53,564 bases of DNA from a virus. The notes below the pieces were generated by a model. The model searched no databases and had not been told where the DNA came from. It saw only the letters and a program-made list of their open reading frames with translations. Location: the IMG/VR virus record IMGVR_UViG_3300032893_000063, positions 1 through 53,564 of that record; one strand, 5' to 3'. Position numbers and translations under genes: made by a program. Shown here piece after piece: positions 43,505 to 50,592 of the stretch; within the stretch, counting starts at the first letter, position 1; each line of letters opens with the position of its first letter.

Positions 43505-45127
43505 ATGAGCGGACTAAGTATCGAAAAAGAGTTCCTAAAGAACGGGGACGTTAAGACTAAACTCAAAGCTCTGAAGACAGATTGGATCTCTAGGCTTGTC
43601 TACCTCGACGGGAAACCCTTTAGCTTTAGCGGTCGCAACTATCTTCTTCCAATCTATAACAATCCCTCATCTCGTAAGCTTTTAATGTGTGGTCGTCAGG
43701 TTGAAAAGACGACTATGCTTGCCAACGAAATCATTATCAGTTCGGTCATTCAGCCCTACTATAAAACCCTCTATGTTAGTCCGAGCCATAGCCAGACCAG
43801 AGCTTTTTCAAACCAGAAGCTCAAGCCATGGATTACGGACTCTCCTATTATTTCGAAATACTTCCAGTCATCCAAGATTTCTCAGCAGGTTTTTGAGCGT
43901 GGATTTACAAACGGGAGTTTGTGTTTTTTAAGATCAGCCTTCCTTACCGCCGACCGTGTTCGTGGTCTTTCCTCCTACATGCTTTGCTTAGATGAGCTCC
44001 AGGACTTACTCACTTCTAATATCCCGGTCATTGAAGAGTGCCTCTCCCACGCACCCAACCCGATTGAAATCATGTCAGGCACCCCTAAGAGCCTAGAGAA
44101 TCCCATCCAGCTTTACTGGGAGGGTTCTAGCCAATGTGAATGGCTTGTTCCGTGTGATCACCACACGCCCGTTTACTACAACTACCTCGATGAGCAGAAT
44201 ATAGGACTTGATGGACCCATATGTAAAAAATGCGGGAATCCCATCGATCCGGCAAGGGGACAGTGGGTTGCCTTTAGCAGTGAAAGAGAAATCATGGGCT
44301 ATAGAATCAGCCAGCTCATGGTTCCCTGGTATCAGGACCCCAGAAAGTGGAAGGAACTCGTCTGGAAAAAAGAGAATCTTTCTAAGGGAAGCCTTTATAA
44401 CGAATGCTTGGGAATCAGCTACGACTCCGCAAGTAAGCCCATTACTCGGGCGGAACTCATCTCCTGTTGCTCAACCAAACATCAGTTCTGCCACCGCCCA
44501 ACTCAGTTTACTAATCGTGTTGAGCTTTTTGCTGGAGTAGATTGGGGTGAAGGAACAGACGGGACCGAGCGAGGGGCCAAGGGAAAGATCAGAAACGCGT
44601 CTTACACAGTTCTCGCCATTGGGCTTTATCTTGATCAAAAGCACTTTCATTATCTCTACTATAGACGCTTTGAAGGCAAGGATGCTCTCCCAGGTAACTG
44701 TGTGAATGAGATTATTCGAATCTGCAAGGACTTCCGCGTGAAGTGTATCGGAGCTGACTGGGGTCATGGGTGGGGAGTAAACGAAAGACTTGAAGAGGCT
44801 TTTGGTACCACGAGAGTGATTAAGTTTCAGCACGTGGGAAACCAGAGACAGCGCAAGAAATACGACGAAATCGGGCACAAGTTTCAGCTAGCTCGAAACG
44901 AAGTCATCACCGATTTCATCATGGATATCAAAGACCACAAGATCGTTTGGCCCGATTGGGAACACGTAAAAAATTATCTTTGCGATCTGGAACATATTTA
45001 CTGCGAATATAAAGAGGCTACTCGACAGATGGTCTATGACCACAAGCCCAGCGAACCCGACGATGCACTTCATGCTTCGATCTACTGCAAAGAAGCGGCG
45101 GATAACTATTACGGGAAGCAGCGATAA
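43505..45127 (+). CDS. terL: Terminase large subunit (DNA-packaging ATPase-nuclease)
   Basis: 540 aa. ATPase domain: a Walker A-like GRQVEKTT at residues 63-70 (the usual GK glycine is Glu67), LYVSPSHSQTR near 90, Walker B LCLDE with Asp163-Glu164, and a coupling segment SGTPKS near 194. A zinc-type insertion follows (CEWLVPCDHH ... CKKCG, about residues 210-245). The RNase H-like nuclease has Asp346 (GVDWGEG), Asp418 (GADWGHG) and Asp519/520 (PDDALHA). It translocates and cuts DNA at the portal. No strong ribosome site is seen before the ATG. The gene ends against a reverse terminator. Confidence 0.93.
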   Translation: MSGLSIEKEFLKNGDVKTKLKALKTDWISRLVYLDGKPFSFSGRNYLLPIYNNPSSRKLLMCGRQVEKTTMLANEIIISSVIQPYYKTLYVSPSHSQTRAFSNQKLKPWITDSPIISKYFQSSKISQQVFERGFTNGSLCFLRSAFLTADRVRGLSSYMLCLDELQDLLTSNIPVIEECLSHAPNPIEIMSGTPKSLENPIQLYWEGSSQCEWLVPCDHHTPVYYNYLDEQNIGLDGPICKKCGNPIDPARGQWVAFSSEREIMGYRISQLMVPWYQDPRKWKELVWKKENLSKGSLYNECLGISYDSASKPITRAELISCCSTKHQFCHRPTQFTNRVELFAGVDWGEGTDGTERGAKGKIRNASYTVLAIGLYLDQKHFHYLYYRRFEGKDALPGNCVNEIIRICKDFRVKCIGADWGHGWGVNERLEEAFGTTRVIKFQHVGNQRQRKKYDEIGHKFQLARNEVITDFIMDIKDHKIVWPDWEHVKNYLCDLEHIYCEYKEATRQMVYDHKPSEPDDALHASIYCKEAADNYYGKQR

Positions 45128-45167
45128 CTAAAAAATTAAAGTGGTGGGGGATCGAGTCCCCCACCAC
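45128..45167 (-). terminator. Terminator of the long reverse cassette ending after terL
   Basis: Stem AGTGGTGGGG / CCCCACCACT, followed on the minus strand by TTTAATTTTTTAGTTATC. The T-run faces reverse transcription arriving from 45676 and beyond. Tail sequence matches the other T6AG terminators. Confidence 0.85.
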
Positions 45168-45227
45168 TAGGCATTTCAAGAGGTGCATGCCTGCCCCTCC
45201 AGTCCCGTCGTCTACAGACCTTTCCCA

Positions 45228-45625
45228 TCTACTGCTGCCTCTCTCCGCCATTCCACTCCAGTACTTGCTTGTGACCGCGTATCCGCTCTCCGCGCTTCCA
45301 ATATCCTCCATTACTGCCTTTCCCGTAATGTCCAACCCTCTCAAGTCATCTGGCGGCCACTCCGCTCCTTTACTGCCCTTCCCTTCCACTTAATTCGCTA
45401 CCGGTACGATGACGTCCGGGCGCTTACGATCCGGTTCTGCCATTCAGGTCCTATCTGATCGGTGCGCTTCCGTTACATTGCGATCCTCTACTGCCGATCC
45501 TGTGACCTCCAAGGGCGTCGTTACCGCTCCGCTCTAAGCGACTCGTCTCCCCTGCTGCCACTCCGGTGGAAGTCCATGCTGGTCCAGTCATGCGCAAACG
45601 TAGCCTATCCTTTTCTGCCATTTCA
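45228..45625. repeat. Iteron-like array, seven degenerate copies of TCCnnTACTGCCnTTCC
   Basis: In the 548-bp gap between terL and the next reverse gene, the + strand carries seven related elements with CTGCC cores at 45235, 45314, 45373, 45437, 45491, 45555 and 45615, about 54-79 bp apart. Flanks follow TCC before and TCC/TTC after the core. The spacing does not keep a reading frame, and no plausible gene covers the region. The copies are too degenerate and irregular for CRISPR. A similar element (TCCATTACTGACTTCC) lies near 10577. Repeated binding sites or repeated RNA motifs on the reverse transcript are possible. Confidence 0.55.
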
Positions 45626-45675
45626 TTAATTTTGGTGGAGACCCGAGCGAGTCAGGCCCCCACCAAATTCAATGA

Positions 45676-46305
45676 CTACCGGCGCTTTACTTCAAACATC
45701 CCGAGATTGCCACTCTTCTCAGGTCTGTACTCGCACAGACCAATCGAGAATCCGGCATTCTCATAGAGGTTCAGAAGTTGCTCCGCTGTGATGATATCGG
45801 GGCGATATTGGACGACAAATGTAATTTCCCACTTATCGAATCGCCCACGGGTTCGGGTAGCGGGCTTCTTGTTTCCAAAAGTCCCCACCCGAACCGTTCT
45901 TCGATCAACCTCTGGACGAGGCCCTCTGATTTCACAAAGACCTCCAGCCTCTTCAATAATGTGAAATGCTCCTTTTGCTTCAGTCATTGAGATCCCCTCA
46001 ATGAATCGGCAAGCAGACACCGCACAGTTCTTGATACCTGAAGCAGGAACTCCATATGAGTTTCTCTTCCCCGGCATTCGGTAAAGAGAGTCTTCAAATT
46101 CCTGTTCGACGGTCTTTGGGATTTTCTTTCCCTTGGCCACCTTTCGGTAACTGTCCTCGATCTCCTGCCTTGATTTCTCATCAAAGCGGTTAACGAGAAG
46201 AGGAGTGACCCCTCGAATGGTTATTTTTGCCAACTTTTTGTTGATTGGCGGAATAACGATTGTTTTTGACTCTTCCTTTTTGCTTTCCTGCTTTTTTCCT
46301 TTCAT
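45676..46305 (-). CDS. Conserved-type phage protein, RAMP-like pattern uncertain
   Basis: 209 aa. A basic N-terminus is followed by AKITIRGVTPLLVNRFDEK near residue 26, YGVPASGIKNCAVSAC near 85, GAFHIIEEAGGLCEIRGPRP near 112, WEITFVVQYRPDIITAEQLL near 155 and a C-terminal GLCEYRPEKSGNLGMFEVKR. It looks like a well-conserved phage family. The ITIRG-PLL opening recalls ferredoxin-like RAMP folds, but I cannot confirm this. The first 116 bp overlap the upstream gene. Possibly a DNA- or RNA-handling protein. Confidence 0.6.
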   Translation of the reverse strand: MKGKKQESKKEESKTIVIPPINKKLAKITIRGVTPLLVNRFDEKSRQEIEDSYRKVAKGKKIPKTVEQEFEDSLYRMPGKRNSYGVPASGIKNCAVSACRFIEGISMTEAKGAFHIIEEAGGLCEIRGPRPEVDRRTVRVGTFGNKKPATRTRGRFDKWEITFVVQYRPDIITAEQLLNLYENAGFSIGLCEYRPEKSGNLGMFEVKRR

Positions 46306-46771
46306 ACCGTTTTTGCACCTCTTGTATTGCTTTGAAAACCGGTCTTAATTCCTTGACCTGCTCAAAGCGTTCATATCGAAGCTTCCAGCTTCGAAGACCT
46401 TGAATTGCTTCCTCAAGAACCTGGCTCCACAAATCTTTATCTTTGTAAGCTATGCTCGTATCTACATAAGTCCTTGTTTTACTAGTTCCCACGTAGACGC
46501 TTACAGACTTAGGAACATCCCTGACCCCGTTGACTTCGACAAATAGACACTGGATCAGTTTCCTTGCTTGTTGGAGCCTATAGAGTTCTGCAGCCCTGGA
46601 ATCGTCCCATTCAAAGTATTTGTGGATAGGTGAGTTTCCAGGTCTTGCTGCATCAACAATTTCTTTAGGAGTATAAACGCCGTCTGGAAATCGCCGATCT
46701 AAAAAGGCTCCGATGATTTTAGCGTCCCGGTTATTGAACGTAGTACCAGGACGTGCTGTATAATGTTTCAC
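46190..46771 (-). CDS. Conserved-type helical phage protein with basic tail
   Basis: 193 aa. The N-terminal ~75 residues (TFNNRDAKIIGAFLDRRFPD then EIVDAARPGNSPIHKYFEWD) form a probable winged-helix or helical DNA-binding-like domain. The middle is helical, and the last ~45 residues are very basic (KKAGKQKGRVKNNRYSANQQ). That tail is read in a different frame from the start of the next gene, with a 116-bp overlap. The first gene after the hairpin at 46790. Function unknown. Confidence 0.6.
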   Translation of the reverse strand: MKHYTARPGTTFNNRDAKIIGAFLDRRFPDGVYTPKEIVDAARPGNSPIHKYFEWDDSRAAELYRLQQARKLIQCLFVEVNGVRDVPKSVSVYVGTSKTRTYVDTSIAYKDKDLWSQVLEEAIQGLRSWKLRYERFEQVKELRPVFKAIQEVQKRYERKKAGKQKGRVKNNRYSANQQKVGKNNHSRGHSSSR

Positions 46772-46789
46772 GTTTTACTCCTTAATTAA

Positions 46790-46818
46790 GTGAGGGGAGC
46801 TCAGATGGCTCCCCTCAC
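46790..46818 (-). terminator. Hairpin after the collagen-like lipoprotein gene
   Basis: Stem GTGAGGGGAGC / GCTCCCCTCAC with a 7-base loop, just after the lipoprotein stop; the following TTAATTAAGG is only a weak T-tract on the minus strand. It may act as partial terminator or RNA-processing site. Confidence 0.5.
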
Positions 46819-46825
46819 GTACTGA

Positions 46826-47689
46826 TTAGTTCACCACAATCGACACAGGCGCAGTAAGCGTCGTGGGGATTGAGGCTGGCGCAGTATACGCCGATATCGA
46901 AAGGTACTGGGCCGGAGCCTGGTTACCTACCGGTATCGAAGTACAGGTGCCATTCATAGCGCGATAGGATGCCGCAGTCAGGGTCTGGATCGTATTCGTC
47001 GTACGATACACACCACCAGCCGTGAACTGGAAAGTCACATTTGCTGGCGCTTGCATCGCAGAAACGTAAGCCGATCCTGTGCAGGTGGACGAGGTGAAAT
47101 AAGTTTGCACCAGATTCCCACCCAGAGTCATGTTCGTATAAGTCACCGCAACTTGATTGGTCGTGTCCCATACCACATAAGTATAGGTTCCAACGTTTTG
47201 GTTATTATACGTACCGTTCCCGTTCCAAGCGCTTTGCAGCAAGCCATTACCCACCTCTACGCCGTTCGCATAGAGCGAGATTGAGCTTGTTGCAGGAGTT
47301 CCTGGGTTACCCTGAGGACCTTGCGGACCTTGTGGGCCTTGGGAACCTTGAGCACCTGCGACGCCTTGAGATCCTTGAGGACCTTGAGCGCCTGTTGCTC
47401 CGACAGCACCGGTAGCGCCCACAGCACCATTGACACCATTTGTGCCGTTGGTTCCGTTTGCGCCGTTGGCAATAAACGCACCACTCCCGTCGCCGCAGGA
47501 AATTTGAGCACCTCCTGTAGCGGCAGCAGCAGCAGAGCATCCATTGGTTTGCACAAGCATCTTAGTGGGCGAACTCACAGTAGAAGTGCTCACCGAACTC
47601 GTGCTTTGGATATCGGACGAACTATTGCAGCCAGTCGCAGCAACGAACATCAGCGTAAGGGCAGACACCATCAACATAGCGTTCTTCAT
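46826..47689 (-). CDS. Phage-encoded lipoprotein with collagen-like Gly-X-Y repeats
   Basis: 287 aa after a strong AAAGGAGGCCC site. Residues 1-21 are a lipoprotein signal (KNAMLMVSALTLMFVAATGC, lipobox Cys21). After a Ser/Thr linker with two further Cys, residues ~75-132 form about 19 Gly-X-Y triplets (GANGTNGTNG ... GPQGPQGPQGNPG), likely a collagen-like triple helix. The C-terminal ~150 residues are a beta-rich head with two Cys. The protein should be anchored to a host membrane surface as a trimer. A role in superinfection exclusion or surface change is an inference. Collagen repeats are known from phage fibres, but the lipid anchor is unusual. Confidence 0.8.
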   Translation of the reverse strand: MKNAMLMVSALTLMFVAATGCNSSSDIQSTSSVSTSTVSSPTKMLVQTNGCSAAAAATGGAQISCGDGSGAFIANGANGTNGTNGVNGAVGATGAVGATGAQGPQGSQGVAGAQGSQGPQGPQGPQGNPGTPATSSISLYANGVEVGNGLLQSAWNGNGTYNNQNVGTYTYVVWDTTNQVAVTYTNMTLGGNLVQTYFTSSTCTGSAYVSAMQAPANVTFQFTAGGVYRTTNTIQTLTAASYRAMNGTCTSIPVGNQAPAQYLSISAYTAPASIPTTLTAPVSIVVN

Positions 47690-47711
47690 TTGGGCCTCCT
47701 TTGGTTATGAG

Positions 47712-48059
47712 CTATTTCCAGCCCACTGCTTTTTTCTCTTCGCTCGTGAGAGTGATCCATTTTTGTTTTTGGTAAGCCTCCTTTTCATAAGGATTTTCTC
47801 GGTAAGCTTTGTCCAAATTTCGAAAACGGATCAGATCGCGAACGAAGTAGAATTGATAGAGAAGGTTGAATTTCCAGAACCCAACCTCTTTAGTTTGTCT
47901 GACATGAACTATTTCATGTCGTATCGTTGTCTTAGGAACGTGCCCCCTATCCTTTTCAAAAAGCACGAAAGGATAGAGGACACAGGCGTCACATCTGAGA
48001 AACTCCGGAAGCCACCGGGCTTGGAGCCATTTCTGTCCGTAAAGAACTCTGAGTCGCAT
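47712..48059 (-). CDS. Small HExxH metalloprotease-like protein
   Basis: 115 aa after AGGAGGTCAG. The motif IRHEIVHVRQ (His-Glu-x-x-His at residues ~48-52), a downstream hydrophobic helix (FWKFNLLYQFYFV) and AYRENPYEKEAY with Glu as likely third zinc ligand fit a gluzincin-like minimal peptidase domain. An N-terminal region contains CDACVLYPFVLF. It may cleave host or phage proteins; it could also be an inactive relative. It overlaps the zinc-ribbon gene by 71 bp. Confidence 0.65.
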   Translation of the reverse strand: MRLRVLYGQKWLQARWLPEFLRCDACVLYPFVLFEKDRGHVPKTTIRHEIVHVRQTKEVGFWKFNLLYQFYFVRDLIRFRNLDKAYRENPYEKEAYQKQKWITLTSEEKKAVGWK

Positions 48060-48234
48060 CTGACCTCCTGTTCTTTATCTTTCGTAGGATAATCGTCTTT
48101 TGGGCTCCCCACACAAACTTGCGAATAATGGGGCCGTCCACGTCGATTGTCCCTCGACAAAGACTGCAATCGTATTTCTTCTCTCCGGTTCCAACAAAAA
48201 CTTGTTGTCCACATCCATGGCATTTCATGTACAT
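47989..48234 (-). CDS. Small zinc-ribbon protein
   Basis: 81 aa from ATG 48234 after a GGGGGGAATAAA site. The N-terminus has two CxxC knuckles (CHGC near residue 5 and CSLC near residue 22), a typical zinc ribbon. A basic tail follows (IILRKIKNRRSD). The last 71 bp overlap the downstream gene. Such small ribbons often bind nucleic acids or host polymerase; not established here. Confidence 0.6.
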   Translation of the reverse strand: MYMKCHGCGQQVFVGTGEKKYDCSLCRGTIDVDGPIIRKFVWGAQKTIILRKIKNRRSDATQSSLRTEMAPSPVASGVSQM

Positions 48235-48257
48235 TTTATTCCCCCCTATAAAATAAA

Positions 48258-48294
48258 AAGCCAAGCCCACTAGGTATGGCGGTGGGCTTGGCTT
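48258..48294 (-). terminator. Strong hairpin terminator, bidirectional in form
   Basis: Stem AAGCCAAGCCCAC / GTGGGCTTGGCTT, followed on the minus strand by TTTATTTTATAGG and on the + strand by TTCT. It lies between the 43-aa gene and the zinc-ribbon gene, so it may end the upper part of the reverse cassette. Confidence 0.75.
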
Positions 48295-48323
48295 TTCTAA
48301 CCAACAGCATGTTGGCTAGCTTG

Positions 48324-48455
48324 TTAAGTCCTCATCAGATAAAGCGCAGCTACAATAATGAGCACGCCAACTATGAAGATAATTCTTGAAATTCTTGGCG
48401 CAGGATCTGTACCTTGCTTTTGAAGCAATCCCGCGAAAATCGGATAGTAGCTCAA
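48324..48455 (-). CDS. 43-aa single-span membrane protein, TTG start
   Basis: A TTG at 48455 follows AGAGGGGGGAAT, a strong ribosome site; the stop TAA is at 48324. A short polar N-terminus (SYYPIFAGLLQKQGTDPAPR) is followed by one hydrophobic helix (IIFIVGVLIIVAALYL) and RT. The coding evidence is the ribosome site, the TM helix and the flanking hairpins. It resembles other tiny membrane proteins in the reverse cassettes. Confidence 0.45.
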   Translation of the reverse strand: MSYYPIFAGLLQKQGTDPAPRISRIIFIVGVLIIVAALYLMRT

Positions 48456-48478
48456 ATTCCCCCCTCTTTGAGTAAGAT

Positions 48479-48506
48479 GGGGGCGACGATACTGCTAATC
48501 GCCCCC
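48479..48506 (-). terminator. Intergenic hairpin without T-run
   Basis: Stem GGGGGCGA / TCGCCCCC with a 12-base loop lies just after the stop of the gene at 48514 and before the 43-aa gene. No T-run follows on the minus strand, so it may be an RNA-stability or processing element rather than a terminator. Confidence 0.4.
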
Positions 48507-48513
48507 ACGTAGG

Positions 48514-49074
48514 TTAGTTCGCGTGAACTGAAGTCTCGTGAGTGAAACCGTTGGAAAGAGGAGCGTGTGCTTCCTCGTCCGTAACGTTTCCGTACTTCTC
48601 GTTGAGAGTCCTCAGCTCGGTAGCGATATACCTCTTAGCGACACCGATTTTGTCCCGAATCACATCAGCTTGCTGATCGAGATTTGAAAGGATCTCGTCC
48701 TGCTTATTGATGTATTCTTCGGCTTCGGTGAGCGACGTAAAGCTCAGCTCCCGCTCCACACGAACCTTGCGGATAGCCGTCTTTCTAGCTGCAACCCGAA
48801 AGCTACGCCTGGTGGGCGTAGTCGTGGTTCCGCTATTCCTGGCCTTCAGGGTTTCCCCTGCCCGTTGATGGCGCTCAAATTCAGCGCGTTCCTCGTCGGT
48901 GGGGTCAGGAAGTTCACGGAGCCTTTCGATTCCGGCTGCGAATTTCTCCGGAAGCTCATAGCTTGACGGCTTTTTCTTGTAATACGAAACCGCCGTCATT
49001 TTAAGCAACCGAGAGACCTTCTTGTCCGTTGCGGCTTTCTCCCTAGCTAGACGCCAGAGTTCTCCTACTGTCAT
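48514..49074 (-). CDS. Coiled-coil protein, unknown
   Basis: 186 aa with ATG 49074 after AAAGGAGATGAT; a longer reading has no ribosome site. The N-terminal ~60 residues are helical and basic (TVGELWRLAREKAATDKKVS), reminiscent of a small DNA-binding domain. A Thr/Arg-rich linker follows, then a coiled coil (residues ~105-165). Function unknown; it is the largest gene in the upper reverse cassette. Confidence 0.6.
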   Translation of the reverse strand: MTVGELWRLAREKAATDKKVSRLLKMTAVSYYKKKPSSYELPEKFAAGIERLRELPDPTDEERAEFERHQRAGETLKARNSGTTTTPTRRSFRVAARKTAIRKVRVERELSFTSLTEAEEYINKQDEILSNLDQQADVIRDKIGVAKRYIATELRTLNEKYGNVTDEEAHAPLSNGFTHETSVHAN

Positions 49075-49173
49075 ATCATCTCCTTTACACGTGTTTTTTG
49101 TTGATGATGATGACTGGCTCACGCCAGTCAAACTACCCACCGATGAAGATGGGCAGTTTGCCAGGCGCGAACA

Positions 49174-49374
49174 TCAGTAGTCCCTATTTGACCAGAACTT
49201 CCAGTTTCGGATGGCCCATTGTCTGGCCTCCCGTTCTGTGATTTCGTTCATTAAGAACGAGCAAAGTCCCGCGCCAATAGCACAAATCCAGCCACTCTCT
49301 CCGTCTTCCGTAATGAAGAAGTAGAAAGCAGCGAGGATAAAAACCGCCATGAAAAAGATAGCAAAGTTTTTCAT
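49174..49374 (-). CDS. 66-aa membrane protein
   Basis: An N-terminal transmembrane segment (FAIFFMAVFILAAFYFF), a second weaker hydrophobic stretch (WICAIGAGLCSFLM), then a charged, Trp-rich tail (REARQWAIRNWKFWSNRDY). The start follows AAAGGAGACCCA. A small inner-membrane protein of unknown role. Confidence 0.6.
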   Translation of the reverse strand: MKNFAIFFMAVFILAAFYFFITEDGESGWICAIGAGLCSFLMNEITEREARQWAIRNWKFWSNRDY

Positions 49375-49393
49375 TGGGTCTCCTTTCTATGGT

Positions 49394-49423
49394 AGAGGGA
49401 CCGCAGTTTTCCGCGATCCCTCT
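49394..49423 (-). terminator. Intergenic hairpin after the 63-aa membrane protein
   Basis: Stem AGAGGGA / TCCCTCT with a 16-base loop, between two small membrane-protein genes and ahead of the next ribosome site. No T-run; probable processing or attenuation element. Confidence 0.35.
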
Positions 49424-49435
49424 GTCCCCAAAGAG

Positions 49436-49627
49436 TCAGTGCTTCGTAGCTTGGGGCTTCGAGGCAGCCGACTTCTTTTTCTTGTGACTCCTCTTCGGAG
49501 CCTGCTTTTCTGTTCCTCCGAGAACTCCGAGCTGACGGAGGACGAAGTATCCGCCGGTTGCCGCACCAGCAGTAACTCCGATAGTGACCGCGTTTCTCTT
49601 CACAAACTCCCACGTATCAGTGAACAT
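49436..49627 (-). CDS. 63-aa membrane protein with basic tail
   Basis: One hydrophobic segment (AVTIGVTAGAATGGYFVLRQL) is followed by a strongly basic tail (KQAPKRSHKKKKSAASKPQ). It is the first gene after the GGGTATAAG element at 49693, with an AAAGGAGAAATCG ribosome site. The layout, a short TM helix with a cytoplasmic basic tail, fits small phage membrane effectors or antiholin-like proteins. Confidence 0.6.
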   Translation of the reverse strand: MFTDTWEFVKRNAVTIGVTAGAATGGYFVLRQLGVLGGTEKQAPKRSHKKKKSAASKPQATKH

Positions 49628-49692
49628 CGATTTCTCCTTTTGTTCTTGGTTTTGGGGACGAAGTAAAAATTTATATTCTTACTTCTACATAG

Positions 49693-49701
49693 CTTATACC
49701 C
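49693..49701 (-). promoter_or_regulatory. Reverse-strand promoter motif GGGTATAAG
   Basis: GGGTATAAG on the minus strand ~65 bp before the gene at 49627. It shares GTCAAAA a few bases upstream with the copy at 51839. Confidence 0.6.
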
Positions 49702-49715
49702 TGTTTTTGACGCTT

Positions 49716-50063
49716 TTAGTCAGGAAGGTATAGGCCATTAGTTCGGATCACGTTAACGATAGTTTCTCTCGTTTTCGTAGACGGTTTTAAGATCTTGGTA
49801 GCGTAGCTTGAGGTAGCCTCCGTATCTGCCGTGTGCAAAATAAGAGGAATTTTCAAGTTTTTGCAGATCTCTTCTGTGACATCAAATTCCATCCCGTTAT
49901 AGTCACTGACTACAAGCTGGCTTCCGCGAATCTGTGGCACAGCCTCCCTGGGGTTAATCGCTGTTCGCACTTCCCACCCGAGTTCCTTAAAAACGCGGAC
50001 AATGCAGGCCATGATCATGTCATCGTCTTCGATAACAAGAGCTGTCTTCTTTTTTTCTTCCAT
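49716..50063 (-). CDS. Stand-alone CheY-like receiver domain
   Basis: 115 aa. All receiver-domain hallmarks are present: ALVIEDDDMI with acidic Asp13-Asp15, the phospho-acceptor Asp54 in VVSDYNG, Thr78 in LILHTAD, and Lys93 in ILKPS. No output domain follows. Receivers are switched by phosphate from host histidine kinases. A phage version could sense or divert host signalling. The start follows AGAGAGGGACTT. It lies behind a long hairpin. Confidence 0.75.
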   Translation of the reverse strand: MEEKKKTALVIEDDDMIMACIVRVFKELGWEVRTAINPREAVPQIRGSQLVVSDYNGMEFDVTEEICKNLKIPLILHTADTEATSSYATKILKPSTKTRETIVNVIRTNGLYLPD

Positions 50064-50079
50064 AAGTCCCTCTCTTGAG

Positions 50080-50130
50080 TTGGAGAAAGACCTAGAGCTC
50101 TCGAAACGAGGGACCTAGGTCTTTCTCCAA
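50080..50130 (-). terminator. Long intergenic hairpin (16-bp stem)
   Basis: TTGGAGAAAGACCTAG pairs with CTAGGTCTTTCTCCAA across a 19-base loop. No T-run follows on the minus strand, and the downstream arm is next to the receiver gene ribosome site. It could be an RNase processing site or translational control element. Confidence 0.5.
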
Positions 50131-50134
50131 TTCC

Positions 50135-50416
50135 TTATTCTGAAAAGAGTCTCCATCTTCTCTTCCTAATCACGATCGTTTCAGGAAGACGCCTCTTTTC
50201 TCTCTCGAAACTCCTCTCCGCCTCTTGGTGTTCCCGGAGCCTATTCTTAGCGTCCCACCGGTACTGGATATAAATCCCCCCAATAACAAAGAGGATCGTC
50301 ATCCAGAGAAATGGGAGCTCATGCTTCTTGTAATAGATGAACCCGGTAAACCAAGGAAACAGAGGAAGAATATCCGTGACTGTTTCTGATTCGGTCATTC
50401 TCTGAATGAACGTCAT
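50135..50416 (-). CDS. Membrane protein with basic C-terminal tail
   Basis: 93 aa from ATG 50416 after AAGAAGAGGTGACT; a GTG 6 bp upstream overlaps the previous stop and is an alternative. Two hydrophobic stretches (ILPLFPWFTGFIYY and LWMTILFVIGGIYI) are followed by a charged helix and a basic end (RKRRWRLFSE). Unknown function. Confidence 0.6.
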   Translation of the reverse strand: MTFIQRMTESETVTDILPLFPWFTGFIYYKKHELPFLWMTILFVIGGIYIQYRWDAKNRLREHQEAERSFEREKRRLPETIVIRKRRWRLFSE

Positions 50417-50418
50417 AG

Positions 50419-50592
50419 TCACCTCTTCTTGGGTTTGCTCTTCCTGTTCCTTTTCTTAGAACTGTCACTTCGGGAAGGCACCATTCCTCTCTGGTATCCA
50501 GTGAAAGAGTCCACCACGTTAGTGATGACTCCTCCTACCAGCATACCGAAGACAACAGTCTTAATTGGATTTTCGTAGATTGTCTTAATCAT
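50419..50592 (-). CDS. 57-aa membrane protein with basic tail
   Basis: ATG 50592 follows AAAGGAGAAAGCACG. A hydrophobic segment (TVVFGMLVGGVITNVVDSF) precedes a Lys/Arg-rich end (SKKRNRKSKPKKR). Similar in design to the 63-aa protein at 49436, suggesting a set of small basic-tailed membrane proteins. Confidence 0.6.
   Translation of the reverse strand: MIKTIYENPIKTVVFGMLVGGVITNVVDSFTGYQRGMVPSRSDSSKKRNRKSKPKKR

Noticed and set aside
45139-45167. T-arm-like GGATCGAGTCC suggesting a tRNA
   Set aside because: It is the loop of a perfect terminator stem with a T-run; no acceptor or anticodon stems.
45018-45389. Reverse reading frame of 123 codons over the end of terL and the repeat array
   Set aside because: It runs through the strong terminator hairpin and antisense to the conserved end of TerL, has no ribosome site, and its apparent repeats are not frame-consistent.
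45187-45393. + strand frames in the repeat array with Leu/Pro/Ser-rich translation
   Set aside because: Low-complexity translation of the repeated CTGCC elements; element spacing breaks the frame and no ribosome site is present.
45228-45625. CRISPR array
   Set aside because: Repeat units are degenerate, spacing varies from 54 to 79 bp, and there are no cas genes.
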